Made by a program: the position numbers and the translations under genes. This document shows, piece by piece, positions 1-10,377 of a stretch of DNA of 64,000 bases. The stretch is from Cupriavidus sp. (GTDB lineage: Bacteria; Pseudomonadota; Gammaproteobacteria; Burkholderiales; Burkholderiaceae). Location of the stretch: NCBI GenBank assembly GCA_031181345.1, contig JAPSLC010000013.1, positions 1 to 64,000 on the forward strand, written 5' to 3'. Below the pieces are notes generated by a model. The model saw nothing but the letters and a program-made list of their open reading frames with translations. It ran no database searches and was not told the origin of the DNA. Every line of letters starts with the position of its first letter. Positions within the stretch are counted from its first letter, which is position 1.

Positions 1-3000
1 TGAAGCTTGCCTTGCCGGTTTGCTTGAGCGCGGCTTGCTGCAGCAGCAGGTTTTCCTCCTCCGGGTTGTAGTAGAACAGCGTCGAACCGGGTTGCAGCGT
101 GGCCGGCAGGTTGTCGAGCAGAATCTGCGGGCCGAAGCCGGCCGACAGTGCCGGGCTCAGTTGACCATCGATATAGGTGGCCTTGCCCGGCACGGGCGTC
201 GGCAGGCTGCCGTTGCCGACGGCGCGTGGTACACCGAGGTTCAAGCCCGGCATCGTCAGCGGTGTCAGCGAAATGACCTGCGACGGTGCATTGACCCGCG
301 GCGTATAGGTGTTGGCCGTGGTGATGCCGTTGATCAGGTTGACGCCGGTCAGCGACACCTCCGTGCCGATCACGTTGCCGATGTTCTGGATCTGACCACC
401 CGAGGTAATCGAGAGATTCGGTGCCTGGATGGTCGCGGCGATATTGCCTACCGGCGTGGGCGGGTTGATGGTGCCGCCGGTAGCGGTATACGCGTTCCCG
501 TACAGCTCCGCACACTGTTCCGCCGAGCCGCAAGCCCACACATCGTGGCGCTTGTCGCTGCGGAACATACCGGTCTTTTGGACCCAATGGGAGTGCCAGT
601 AGGCGTTCAGCGTCTGCGCGTTGTTGACCACCGGGCCGGCGACATTGATCACCGCATTGGCGCCAGCGGAGATCAGGCTGCCGACATTGGTCAGCGAACC
701 CGCGTTGATGTTCAGCTTGTTGCCCGCCGAGATGACCGAGGAGCTACCGGCCTGGTAGTCGACATAGGCTTCGCAGTAGCTCTCCTTGTAGCCTCCCGCC
801 GTCATGCAGCCGGCGTACTGCTCCTTCTTGCCGTAGTTCTCGTGCACCGTGACCGGCGGCGGCAACGTATTGGTAATCGCGCCCTCAACATTGAGCTCGA
901 TATTGTTGCCGGCGACGATGTTGCCGGAGTTGTTGGTCAGACTCTTTGCCGGCGTGGTCGACTCCGCCGTAGAGCCGACGCCGCCGATCACGATGTCATG
1001 GCCGGCGATCAGGTTGCCGTACGTGTTGCTGGTCTGGCCGGCTGCAATGATCAGGTCATTGCCGGCGTAGATCGACGCATTCTGCTCGTGATAGCTGAAG
1101 GTCGTCGTGTTCGGATCGTTGCCACGCGGGCGACCGGCTGTACCGCAGGAGGTGTCGGGCACGCCGGCTGCGCAGCCAACCTGCGTGGAGTAGTCCTGCC
1201 GGGTACCACCCTGGTTCGTCAGGCTCTGCGCATGGATGACGACGTTGTTGCCGGCGTACAGGATGCCTTCGTTGACCAGATTGCCGCCGCTGATGGTCAG
1301 GTTGCTGCCGGCGGCGATCAGGCCGAGCGGCATCGACGAGGTGAGGGTGCCGGTCGACGTTGCCGCGGAGGCTTGCAAGTTGAAGTTGTACAGCGGAGGG
1401 GTACCAGAATAGGAATCAAAATCGCCCGAATAGGCGATACGACCCAACTCATTCAACGCGTTCAGGAAGGCGGTAAGTTGGCCCTGATCCACCGTCCGGA
1501 TCGATTGATTGACCATCGTCGGCGCCACTGCGCCATTGGCAAGCGATTGGATATTCAGCTGGACACCGCCGACCGCTGATATTTGGCCGCCACGATTGGA
1601 CAGCTCGTTGGCGACCATGGAGATGGAGCCGCCGGCCGAAATGACGCCTGACGTGCCTGGCTGTTGCGTCGTGGTGGTCTGATAGACCTCGGGCAGCAAG
1701 ACGGTCGGCAACGCCGCGCTCAACGATGGCGCAACCTTCCAACCGTCTCCGTAGATCGTCGAATTGTTATCGTCGGTCGTCTCACCAATCGCGATCCGGG
1801 TCAACTCAAACGCCACCCTCTCCGCAGAGTTTGCGTTCGCACCCATAGGCGCGAGTAGATCGCCCAGTGTCACCGTCTGGGTTGATTGAACGATCTCACT
1901 GCTTTCTTGATCACGGTAGTGGCCCACGGTAACGGTGCCGATCACATTCGAAAGCAACAACTGCCGATCATCGACCCGCGTCGTCGTAGTCGTCTGGCCA
2001 GTCGGTGCCGTCTGATCGTTGATCACCCGATTCGCCTGGATCGAAATGTCGCGGCCGGCCGTGATCATCCCGCCGGTATTCTGCAGATCGCCGCCCAGAT
2101 TGAAGCGAATGTCCGCCGCCGCCTGCGTGACGCCCAGCTGGTTGTCATACCAGCCGCCGTTGACAGCAATCGTTCCTTGCGCCTCCACGGTGCCGCGGTT
2201 CGTCGCCGAACCATTGAGCGTGAGGTTGCTGTTCGAATGAATGACAGCGTCGAGCGCGTTGTTGATCGTGCCGTTGATGGTCAGATCGCCTGCACTGATC
2301 TGACCGGTGTTGGTGAATATGCCGCCCGTGGCCAGCGTCATCGGCGCCGTGCCGTCGATACGGCCGGCGTTGGTGAAGCCGTTGTAGCCATTGGCATAGA
2401 CGCCCTGGCCGCCGGTGTTCCACGTGCCGGAGACATAAATCGAACCGGCATTGATGCGAAGCTGGCCGGCTTGGCTGATCGTGCCCTGCGAGGGATCGAA
2501 CGCCATGTTGGCGGCCGAGATACCCAGGTCGCGTTGCGCCAGGATGTGGCCGTAGCCGTTGTAGAAGGAGCCATCGCCACCGGTCAGCGTCAGCGACATA
2601 TCTCCCGTGCCGCCATTGGCCACGTTCGGATTGCCGGCAAACAGCAGGCCGCCGCCATTGTTCAGCGAGGCGGCGGTGATGTTCAGCGCGTTCAGCCCCA
2701 TCAGCGAACCGCTGTTGGTCAAGCCGCCGGTCACCGAGACCTGCGTGGTATTGCCGTTCACCACGCCGGCATTGGTCAAGCTGCCGCCTTGAATCGTGGT
2801 GGTGCTGGTCGAGGCGAGCGAAGCGCCCGCCTTATTGACCACGTTCCCGCCGGAAACGGTCAGATTGCCGCCGGACAATACGTTGGCGGAGTTGGTGACG
2901 CCGTTTCCGCCATGGAGCGATGCCCCGCCTACCACCAGCACTTGTTGTCCCGTGACGGCCAGCTGATCGGTCGCGCGCGCGTCCAGCGAGCCGCCCACGA

Positions 3001-6000
3001 TGGCATTGCCGACAACGACATGGTTGCCGCTCAGCGTGGTATTGCCGGCGGAGACGACCTGCATGCGGCTAGCATCCAACGTCTGCTGCGCGGCGACCAT
3101 GACGTTCTTCGAGCCATCGAGCGAGCCGGACAACATGACGTCGCGTCCAGCCAGATCCACCTGCCCCGCGACGGTGCTGCTGCCGCTCAGCGCAAGCGTC
3201 CGGCCCGCCCGCACCGTGGCGTCGCCATTGGCGGAGATGCCTGCCACGCTGACATTGCCGCCCGATCCCGTGACATTCACCGCTCCCATCGCAGAGAGGT
3301 TGCCGGTGGTCACATCACGTGCTGCCTGAATGGTCAGATTCCCGCCGGTCGCCACGGGTCCGGCAAACGTTGCGCTGCCCGCTGACGAGGTGACCGCAAT
3401 ATCGCCGACCACCGTGGTCTTGCCGAATGCCGCATCGCCGGCGGCGATTGCCGTCAGCTTGCCCGCCCCTTCGATACTGCCGAGCGCGATGGCGCCGCCC
3501 GAACGAATGCCGATATCCTCGGCAAAGCTGAGCGCGCCGCCGCCGACAACATTGCCGCCGGCGTCGATGGTTGCGCTGCCCAGTCCGAGCAGCGCGCCGG
3601 TCAGCGTCATGCCATTGCCCGACGACAGCGTCGTGTCGCCATTGATCAGACCACCCGCGAGCGCGAGATTGGCGCCGGACTTGGCGTTCAGATTACCAAC
3701 GACCGTGGTGTCGCCAGTCACGGAGAGATTTCCCGTGGTGGCTGTCAGGGTTGCATCGGCGTTGGCACTGAGCGGCCCGCCGACGGTCAGGTTTCTGCCG
3801 GCAGTGGCCGTCACCGCGTCATAGCTCAGTACGCCTCCATTGAGCGCGGCATCGCGCGCTGCCGTGACGGTCGTGGCGCCGCCCGACACCGTGAGGCCGC
3901 CCACGGTAACGTCGCCGCCACCGCGGGTTCCGTTGGCTGTCAGGCGAATGGTGTCGCCTGCCTGCGCGTCGCCGAGCGACAGGCTGTTACCCGCGGTCGC
4001 GGTCAGCGCGCCGTTGGTGGCGGTGGAACCTGTAACGGTCAGATCCCAGCCAGCGGTGAGCGTGGCCTGCGTGCCGAACGCGGCAGCCGCGGCGGAAAGG
4101 TTGCTGCCCGCGCTGATCGTGCCCGCGCCTTGCCCCGCAATACCGCCATCAAGGGCGATGTCGCGAGCGGCCTGGATATCGGTGAAACCTACCGATGCCA
4201 CGGCTCCTCGCGCCCGCAAGTCGGACCCTGCGGACAGTGTCAGGTCGCCATGGGTCGCCATGGCCGCGACATCGACACGTCCGTCTCGCGCCGTGGCGGA
4301 CAGGTCGCCGACGGTGTTGATGTCCGCGGCAACGGCGACATTGCGGCCGGCATTGAGCGTACCGCTGGCGCCGCTATTGATCGCACCTTGTGTCGCGATA
4401 TCGCGCACGGCGTGCAGCGATACGTCGCCGATCGCAGTCATCGGTCCGGACGCCGTAATATCGCCGCCACCGGCCGTGCCGTTGGCATTGACGGTGAGCC
4501 CGCCGCTGACGGCCTGGACCGCTCCCAGGCCGGCCGAGTTGCCGGCCGTCACCGCGACGGTCGCGCCTTGCACGTTGCCCGTGAGCGCTGTGTCATGCCC
4601 GGCCTGCACGGTCGCAGCGTTCGCAAAGGCCGCGGTCCCGTTGCCTCGTACATCGCGCCCTGCAACGAGCTCGCCATCGCCCTGTCCCGCGATCGCACCG
4701 GTCAAGGCGATATCGCGCCCTGCATGCGCCGACAGCTTGTCGGCGGACGATACCTGTCCTGCGAGGTTGATGTCCTGGCCCGCCGAAGCGGACAAGGAAC
4801 CATTGGTCACCGCGTTGCCAGACACGGTGACACTGCCCGTGTCCGCCCGCAGCGCAAGATCGTCAACGGACTGCACCGAGCCCGTCACGGTCACGTCGCG
4901 GCCCGCATCGAGCTGGGTGGTTGCACCCGCCGTCAGTGCGCCGCTTACGTTGACATCGCGGCGACCCGTCACGTTCACCGCGCCCGGAACGCCAACCGTG
5001 CCGGTCAGCGCGGCATCGCCCTCGCCTGCACTACCGTTGGCAGCAAGCGTCAGCGTGGTCGAAGACACGACGTTATGCAGCGAGGCGTTATTGCCGCCGA
5101 TGGCCTCTACGCGATCGGCCTGGATGTTCCCCGTGAGGGCGATGTTGCGGTCTGCCGCGATCGTCAGGGCCTGCGTCATCGACTGCGTGCCGCCACCGAG
5201 CACGTCGCGACCGGCGTGAATCGTGCCTTCGGCCGAACCCACCAGGGTACCGTTCAGGGTGGCATCACGTCCGGCCGTTAGCGCGATGGCGCCCACTGCC
5301 GTGGTACTCGCGCCGGTTGTCAGATCCTGTCCAGCGATCGCGTCGAGCGTGCCGCCGCTGTTCAAACCTCCGGTGGCATGCAGGTTGCCCTGCCGCGCCA
5401 ACACCGACAGATTGCCCACCGCCTCGACGGCGCCGGCCACATCGACATGCCGCTGTGCATCCATGACGGTGGCGCCGCCCGCGGCGAGCTTGCCGTCCAC
5501 GGCGATGTCCTGTGCCGCGTCGATGCTTGCGGCACCGCTGGCCGCCACCGTGCCGGCGATACGTACGTCCCCCGCTCCACCGTTGCCCAACGCTTCGATG
5601 TCGAGCGTCGATGCCGATTCGACATTGCGGACGCTGACGGCATTGCCGCCGAAGATTTGTACTGCCTGCCCCTGGATCAGCCCGTCCTGCGCCACGTCGC
5701 GGCCCGCGGCGACCGTCGCTCCATTGCCGAACGCAATGGTTCCCGCGCCGGCGACATCGCGCGCCGCCATCACCGCGCCATCCGATTGCCCGTGCAGCAC
5801 GCCCGAAATGACGACGTCCTGGCCGGCAGACAGCGTGGTTTGCCCGCCCGCGGTCGAATTGCCACCGAGTCGGATATCGGTCCCGGCCCCAATATCGAGG
5901 CTGCCCTGGCTCGCAATGGTGCCGTTGCTGGATACCGAACCGCCGGTCGCGTTCAACGTCATGCCGGTGACCGACTGCATGCCGCCATCGACCGTGAGAT

Positions 6001-9000
6001 TGCCGGCCGTGGTTGCGCTGACGTCGGCGCCCCCAACGATGGCACCGGTCAGCTTCATGTCCCGGCCAGAGGCCAGCGTCAGCGTCGAACCCGCCTGCAC
6101 GTCATGCAACGTGGTGTTGCCGCCGGCCTCGGTTTGAACGGTTCCTCCGCGCAGCGAGCCTGTCAGGTTCGTGTCGCCGCCCGAGCGTACCTTGGTGGCG
6201 AGTCCGAATGCCGTATCGCCGCTGCCCGCAATCGAGCCGGCGGCATTGAGCGTGCCGTCACCTTGGCCGACGAGCTTGCCTTCGAGTGCAATGTCCGCCC
6301 CGGCGGTCAGCGACGTATGGCCTAGCGCGGTCGTGGACTTCGGCCCCAGCGCGATGTTCTGCGCCGCATCGATGGCCAGGTCGCCGCCGGACTGGATGTC
6401 ACCCGTGCTACGTAGCGACCCGCTACGGGACTGCAGCGAGACGTTGCCGTTTGACTGCAGGTTGCCGGTAATCACGGTATCCCGCGCCGCTTCGGTCGTC
6501 AGAGCGCCCGCGGTCTTCAAGGCGCCATCGATGACGACGTCGCGCGCCGCAATCAATGCGCCAGTGCCAGCGCCTTCCACGGTGCCGGTGATCGTGATGT
6601 CGCCGCCGTCGCCATTTCCGTTGGCACGCACGACCAGGCTGTCGTTTGCCTGTATGCTGGCAAGCGAGGCAGAGCGGCCGCCGGTGATGCCCACTGCTTT
6701 CGCCTGCAAGGTGCCCGCAATCTTGGCATCGCGCGCAGCGTTGATGGTGGCATTGCCGGCAATAGCGCTCGTGCCGCCGAGGGAAACGTCGTTACCGGCC
6801 GTGACAAGGCCGGCGCCCTTCGCGGACGTCGATCCGGTTGTCCGGACGTCGTGACCCGCATTCAGCGTCATGTCGCCCACGACGTTGGTATCGCCGCTCA
6901 GCGCGATGTCCCCCGCGGCATTGGCCGTCAGCTTGTCGCCCGCGGTCAACTCGCCGCTCGTGGTGATATTGCCGCCGGCTGCGGACAGTGCGAGCGACTT
7001 GATCGCCTCGACATTGCCGCTGACGCCGATATTGCGGCCCGCCGCGATGGCGACATCGGCGCCGCCGGCGAGCGATCCGCCGATGGCGACATCGCGCTGC
7101 GCGCTCAATGTCGCGCCAGCAACCGACGCGACATTGCCGTTCAGCGCGATGTCTCCTGCACCGTTGAGGCCCCGCGCGGCAACATCGAGGGCGCCGCCCG
7201 CCTGCACGTCCTTGACACTGACGCCGTTGCCGGCGCGGATCGCCAGATCGTTGGAAAGGAGCTTGCCACTCAAAGCAACGTCGTTGCCGGCGGTCAGCGA
7301 ACCGCTCTCGCCGAAGGCGACCGAACCGGCGCCGGAGATATCGCGGCCGGCCTCAAGCGTGCCGCGCTTCTGAGCGATCAGGACACCTGAAACATCGAGC
7401 CCATTGCCGGCGCGCAGGTCGGCATCGGTGCCCGCGAGCATCGAACCCTCGATGCCGATGTTCCCGCCGGCGTTCACGGATGTGGCGGTCCCGCTGGCGA
7501 GCGACCCGAAGACGGTGGTATCGCCCGCCGAGCTCAGCGTTGCCTGCTTGCCGGCCGTGACTTGGCCGGACACCGCCAGGTTCTGCCCTGCCGCTACGCC
7601 GAGATCGCCATCCGTGCTGACCTTGCCGTCTGCCGTGACATTGCGCCCTGCTGCAATGGTTGTACCACCCTTGCCAAGCACCGTGCCGCCAGCGGCGATA
7701 TTGACGTTGCGGCCCGCCTTGGCAGCGACCGACCCCGCACCGAGCTGCGCCGCGACGGTGACATCCCCGGCGGCGTCGAGCGTAACAGCGCCGGTCGCCG
7801 TGGTCTCGTCCGAAAGGTGAAGGTCACCGGCGACCGCCTTCATCGACAGCGCGCCGCCGCCTTGAAGTTTCCCCGCCTGAAGACTGTCGTCCGCCGTGAG
7901 ATTCATGTCGCCGCCGGCCTGCGCGTCGGCGATCCGGGCATTGCGGCCCGCGTCGACCGTCAAGGTCTTGCCCGCTTGCAGCGTGCCGCTCGACGTCACG
8001 TCTCCGTCGGCACTGATCGCGAAGCCTTCCACGCCCAGCTGCGTACCGCTCAGCGCGGCGTTTCCGCCGGACCTGAGCGTGGCCTGCCGTTGCGCGGCCG
8101 TGGCCGCCAATGTCAGATCGCCATTGGCGGAAATATCGAGATCGCCCGCATTGGCGGCCAGCTGGCCGTCCATGCGTACGCCCATACCGGCAGCGGTGCC
8201 GATTACCTGGATCTGTCCCGCGGTGATGGCACCGAACGCCGTCGCGTCCACCGCATAGCCGCGATTGGCGCCGCCGTTCGCCGCGAGGATGGCAGCGGCG
8301 GTATTCGCAGTGCCATTGGCCGAGGTCGCATAGCTCGTGCCGGTATCGCCGATGCTTGCCGTGGCGACCTGCTGCCGGCCGGCCACGATGTTGATGCGAT
8401 TGCCCGCGTACAGCGGTGCATTGACGCCAACGGTCTCGCCGATCAGGTCGATCGCCCCCACCGTACCTTCCACACCGGCGCCAGGACCATTGACACCGCT
8501 ATTGCCTTCGATCTGGATATGACCGCCACGGACGTCGTAGGCGAGTGCGCGGGCGTTGGCGAAGTCGGTCAGACCGCCCCCAGGCGCCGACAGAAACTGT
8601 GGACGACCGGTGGACAGCGTCACGCCGATCGTATTGGTAAAGCCAACGCCCTGCGTCGCAATGCCGTTCGGGTTGGCAATGATGACCGTCGCGGGGGCCC
8701 CAAAGACTTCCAGCGGACCGCGAAGATAGCTGGCATAACCCGTCCCGGTGGAGGTCACCTCATTCAGGATCGTGCTGGCCGTGCGGTTGGCCAGATTCGG
8801 ATTGGCCTCGAGTTGTCCCCCGGTGAGCGACGTGCCGCTCATCAGGCTGTTGTTCAGGATCAGGCCGACGGGGTCGACGTTGAACTGCTGGTATTGGTTG
8901 ACCGAAATGCCTGCGGCATTCGGGGCCGCGATGTTGACGACCGGCACGCCGCCGCCGGCACCGGTGGTCTGCGTGATGGTGGGACGAAAGACGATCGGCG

Positions 9001-9340
9001 CGTTCGGGTCGACGATCGGCGTGGCATGCGCGGCCTGCAAGCCAAAGCGGACCTGGAGCGCGGTGAGCGCGCGCAGCCCCTCCCACATCTCGTCGGTCAA
9101 GGCGCGCTGGCCAGCGTTCAGCGCACCAGCGGCGCGGCGATCCTGTTCCAGCGAAATGGAGAACGGTGTCAGCCATGTCAGCACGGCGACGCCACCTGCG
9201 AGAACGCGCTGCCACAAACGATGCCCGGTGGCAGGCGTCTCGCTGCTACGCTCGTGCAATGCCACGCCGTCGCGTGCGACGTCGCGCGCCGCCGCTCCCT
9301 GTTCCAGTTGACCGAAGACGACCCGATTACGCTTGTTCAT
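1..9340 (-). CDS. Giant TPS exoprotein (TpsA, filamentous haemagglutinin-like), 3' end outside window
   Basis: The minus frame from the ATG at 9340 stays open to base 1, about 3113 codons, so the C-terminus is missing. The N-terminus starts MNKRNRVVFGQLEQG, like the extended signal peptide region of large type Vb proteins, followed by a hydrophobic stretch near residues 46-62. The TPS (haemagglutination activity) domain covers roughly residues 105-330 and has the NPNGI motif near 220. The rest is a long beta-helix of Gly/Ala/Asn/Asp-rich repeats (AGRDV-type). Near the visible end are three close Cys pairs, then a YYNPEEENLLLQQAALKQTG-type segment seen in FHA-like proteins. It should be exported by Sec and secreted through the TpsB encoded upstream. 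Adhesin or contact-dependent toxin cannot be decided without the C-terminus. Confidence 0.9.
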   Translation of the reverse strand, partial: MNKRNRVVFGQLEQGAAARDVARDGVALHERSSETPATGHRLWQRVLAGGVAVLTWLTPFSISLEQDRRAAGALNAGQRALTDEMWEGLRALTALQVRFGLQAAHATPIVDPNAPIVFRPTITQTTGAGGGVPVVNIAAPNAAGISVNQYQQFNVDPVGLILNNSLMSGTSLTGGQLEANPNLANRTASTILNEVTSTGTGYASYLRGPLEVFGAPATVIIANPNGIATQGVGFTNTIGVTLSTGRPQFLSAPGGGLTDFANARALAYDVRGGHIQIEGNSGVNGPGAGVEGTVGAIDLIGETVGVNAPLYAGNRINIVAGRQQVATASIGDTGTSYATSANGTANTAAAILAANGGANRGYAVDATAFGAITAGQIQVIGTAAGMGVRMDGQLAANAGDLDISANGDLTLAATAAQRQATLRSGGNAALSGTQLGVEGFAISADGDVTSSGTLQAGKTLTVDAGRNARIADAQAGGDMNLTADDSLQAGKLQGGGALSMKAVAGDLHLSDETTATGAVTLDAAGDVTVAAQLGAGSVAAKAGRNVNIAAGGTVLGKGGTTIAAGRNVTADGKVSTDGDLGVAAGQNLAVSGQVTAGKQATLSSAGDTTVFGSLASGTATSVNAGGNIGIEGSMLAGTDADLRAGNGLDVSGVLIAQKRGTLEAGRDISGAGSVAFGESGSLTAGNDVALSGKLLSNDLAIRAGNGVSVKDVQAGGALDVAARGLNGAGDIALNGNVASVAGATLSAQRDVAIGGSLAGGADVAIAAGRNIGVSGNVEAIKSLALSAAGGNITTSGELTAGDKLTANAAGDIALSGDTNVVGDMTLNAGHDVRTTGSTSAKGAGLVTAGNDVSLGGTSAIAGNATINAARDAKIAGTLQAKAVGITGGRSASLASIQANDSLVVRANGNGDGGDITITGTVEGAGTGALIAARDVVIDGALKTAGALTTEAARDTVITGNLQSNGNVSLQSRSGSLRSTGDIQSGGDLAIDAAQNIALGPKSTTALGHTSLTAGADIALEGKLVGQGDGTLNAAGSIAGSGDTAFGLATKVRSGGDTNLTGSLRGGTVQTEAGGNTTLHDVQAGSTLTLASGRDMKLTGAIVGGADVSATTAGNLTVDGGMQSVTGMTLNATGGSVSSNGTIASQGSLDIGAGTDIRLGGNSTAGGQTTLSAGQDVVISGVLHGQSDGAVMAARDVAGAGTIAFGNGATVAAGRDVAQDGLIQGQAVQIFGGNAVSVRNVESASTLDIEALGNGGAGDVRIAGTVAASGAASIDAAQDIAVDGKLAAGGATVMDAQRHVDVAGAVEAVGNLSVLARQGNLHATGGLNSGGTLDAIAGQDLTTGASTTAVGAIALTAGRDATLNGTLVGSAEGTIHAGRDVLGGGTQSMTQALTIAADRNIALTGNIQADRVEAIGGNNASLHNVVSSTTLTLAANGSAGEGDAALTGTVGVPGAVNVTGRRDVNVSGALTAGATTQLDAGRDVTVTGSVQSVDDLALRADTGSVTVSGNAVTNGSLSASAGQDINLAGQVSSADKLSAHAGRDIALTGAIAGQGDGELVAGRDVRGNGTAAFANAATVQAGHDTALTGNVQGATVAVTAGNSAGLGAVQAVSGGLTVNANGTAGGGDITASGPMTAIGDVSLHAVRDIATQGAINSGASGTLNAGRNVAVAADINTVGDLSATARDGRVDVAAMATHGDLTLSAGSDLRARGAVASVGFTDIQAARDIALDGGIAGQGAGTISAGSNLSAAAAAFGTQATLTAGWDLTVTGSTATNGALTATAGNSLSLGDAQAGDTIRLTANGTRGGGDVTVGGLTVSGGATTVTAARDAALNGGVLSYDAVTATAGRNLTVGGPLSANADATLTATTGNLSVTGDTTVVGNLNAKSGANLALAGGLINGDTTLSSGNGMTLTGALLGLGSATIDAGGNVVGGGALSFAEDIGIRSGGAIALGSIEGAGKLTAIAAGDAAFGKTTVVGDIAVTSSAGSATFAGPVATGGNLTIQAARDVTTGNLSAMGAVNVTGSGGNVSVAGISANGDATVRAGRTLALSGSSTVAGQVDLAGRDVMLSGSLDGSKNVMVAAQQTLDASRMQVVSAGNTTLSGNHVVVGNAIVGGSLDARATDQLAVTGQQVLVVGGASLHGGNGVTNSANVLSGGNLTVSGGNVVNKAGASLASTSTTTIQGGSLTNAGVVNGNTTQVSVTGGLTNSGSLMGLNALNITAASLNNGGGLLFAGNPNVANGGTGDMSLTLTGGDGSFYNGYGHILAQRDLGISAANMAFDPSQGTISQAGQLRINAGSIYVSGTWNTGGQGVYANGYNGFTNAGRIDGTAPMTLATGGIFTNTGQISAGDLTINGTINNALDAVIHSNSNLTLNGSATNRGTVEAQGTIAVNGGWYDNQLGVTQAAADIRFNLGGDLQNTGGMITAGRDISIQANRVINDQTAPTGQTTTTTRVDDRQLLLSNVIGTVTVGHYRDQESSEIVQSTQTVTLGDLLAPMGANANSAERVAFELTRIAIGETTDDNNSTIYGDGWKVAPSLSAALPTVLLPEVYQTTTTQQPGTSGVISAGGSISMVANELSNRGGQISAVGGVQLNIQSLANGAVAPTMVNQSIRTVDQGQLTAFLNALNELGRIAYSGDFDSYSGTPPLYNFNLQASAATSTGTLTSSMPLGLIAAGSNLTISGGNLVNEGILYAGNNVVIHAQSLTNQGGTRQDYSTQVGCAAGVPDTSCGTAGRPRGNDPNTTTFSYHEQNASIYAGNDLIIAAGQTSNTYGNLIAGHDIVIGGVGSTAESTTPAKSLTNNSGNIVAGNNIELNVEGAITNTLPPPVTVHENYGKKEQYAGCMTAGGYKESYCEAYVDYQAGSSSVISAGNKLNINAGSLTNVGSLISAGANAVINVAGPVVNNAQTLNAYWHSHWVQKTGMFRSDKRHDVWACGSAEQCAELYGNAYTATGGTINPPTPVGNIAATIQAPNLSITSGGQIQNIGNVIGTEVSLTGVNLINGITTANTYTPRVNAPSQVISLTPLTMPGLNLGVPRAVGNGSLPTPVPGKATYIDGQLSPALSAGFGPQILLDNLPATLQPGSTLFYYNPEEENLLLQQAALKQTGKASF

Positions 9341-9398
9341 CGCTATGTCTGCGCTTCTTCTTGTTTGCCTTGCCTACGGCCAGACTCCTCGCCGGCCG

Positions 9399-9422
9399 CC
9401 GCCCTGTCCCGACACAGGGCGG
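9399..9422 (-). promoter_or_regulatory. Intercistronic hairpin between parvulin and giant tpsA
   Basis: A perfect 9-bp inverted repeat (CCGCCCTGT / ACAGGGCGG) with a 6-base loop sits in the 106-base gap between the parvulin stop and the giant tpsA start. No T-tract follows, so it is not a classical Rho-independent terminator. It could be a partial terminator or an mRNA-stabilising stem that sets the ratio of secretion machinery to exoprotein. Confidence 0.5.
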
Positions 9423-9446
9423 TGCACTTGAAACGGTGTTGCTTGA

Positions 9447-10343
9447 CTACTGCTGAATGCGGGCGCTCTTCATCAACTCGACCACAACCTGCTCGGTGGC
9501 CTTCTGCAGCGCCAGTTGTTCGAGCTGAGCGCGCAGCGGCGCCTTGATCTGGTCATACGGAGGAATCTGCGTGGGGCGCTTGGCGTCGACGCGCAGGATC
9601 CAGAAGCTGTCGCCCAGTTGCACGGGCGACGGCGACACGCCGCCCTCCGGCAGTTGCGTCAGCGCTTGCGCGAGCGGCATCGGCCAGTTCTGGGTATTGC
9701 CTTCCTGCAGCGGCAGCTTGAACGACACCCAATTGAGCGCCCCGCCCTGCGCGGCCGAGGGCCCCTGGCCGTATTGGCGCGCCAGTTGCGCGAAATCGGT
9801 GCCCTTGCGCAGCTGCTCGAGCACGGTCTGCGCAGTCGCTGCATCCTTCACCACGATGGCACTGGGCTTGAGTTCGAACTCGCCGAGCGTCGCGACAATG
9901 GTGTCGAACTTCGCGCGAACGTCGCTCTCGCTGACCGGCTGCGGCTTGACCGCATCGCGCAGGTACTCCTGCATCATGGCCGTGGTCTTGGCTTGCTCCA
10001 TTGCGGCCTTCACGCCGGGCCGGACGTCGTAGTTCCGCTTCTCGGCGGCCTGGCGGAACAGCTCCCGAGCGATCAGTTGGTTCTTGACCGACTCACGCAG
10101 CGTAGGCGTCTCCGGCGCATTGAGCGCCTTGATGGCTTGCTGCAGCTGTTCCTCCGGAATGGCAACACCGTTGACGCGGGCGGCCACCCCAGCGGGCAGC
10201 GGGCCTTCCGACGCAGTCTTCCCGGCAGCCCGGGTGTCGGTGGCCGATTTGCTCGCGGCGTGAGCCATCGGCGTGGCGGCGGCAAGCACGGCGATGGTCA
10301 GGCTTGCGAGGGACGATTTCAGCGGGTCCTTGATGTTCTTCAT
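9447..10343 (-). CDS. Periplasmic parvulin-type peptidyl-prolyl isomerase (Par27-like chaperone)
   Basis: A 298-aa protein with a signal peptide (MKNIKDPLKSSLASLTIAVL, cleavage likely after AHA near residue 29). A SurA/PpiC-like N-terminal helical region precedes a parvulin core near residues 155-255, with the family's GTDFAQLARQYGQGPSAAQGG stretch split across residues near 185-205 and a GDSFWILRVD strand. AAGGAA lies 8 bases before the ATG. It sits between tpsB and giant tpsA on the same strand. In Bordetella pertussis the parvulin Par27 is a known periplasmic chaperone of filamentous haemagglutinin. I infer the same job here, holding the exoproteins unfolded on the way to TpsB. Confidence 0.88.
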   Translation of the reverse strand: MKNIKDPLKSSLASLTIAVLAAATPMAHAASKSATDTRAAGKTASEGPLPAGVAARVNGVAIPEEQLQQAIKALNAPETPTLRESVKNQLIARELFRQAAEKRNYDVRPGVKAAMEQAKTTAMMQEYLRDAVKPQPVSESDVRAKFDTIVATLGEFELKPSAIVVKDAATAQTVLEQLRKGTDFAQLARQYGQGPSAAQGGALNWVSFKLPLQEGNTQNWPMPLAQALTQLPEGGVSPSPVQLGDSFWILRVDAKRPTQIPPYDQIKAPLRAQLEQLALQKATEQVVVELMKSARIQQ

Positions 10344-10377
10344 GACGCGGTTCCTTTGATTCTTTGATGTCGTCGAC

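Noticed and set aside
20..9547. Several long plus-strand open frames (for example 20-1579, 1886-3385, 7562-9547) opposite the giant tpsA
   Set aside because: All are composition shadows of the minus-strand TpsA frame, which alone has a signal peptide, TPS motifs and unbroken continuity.
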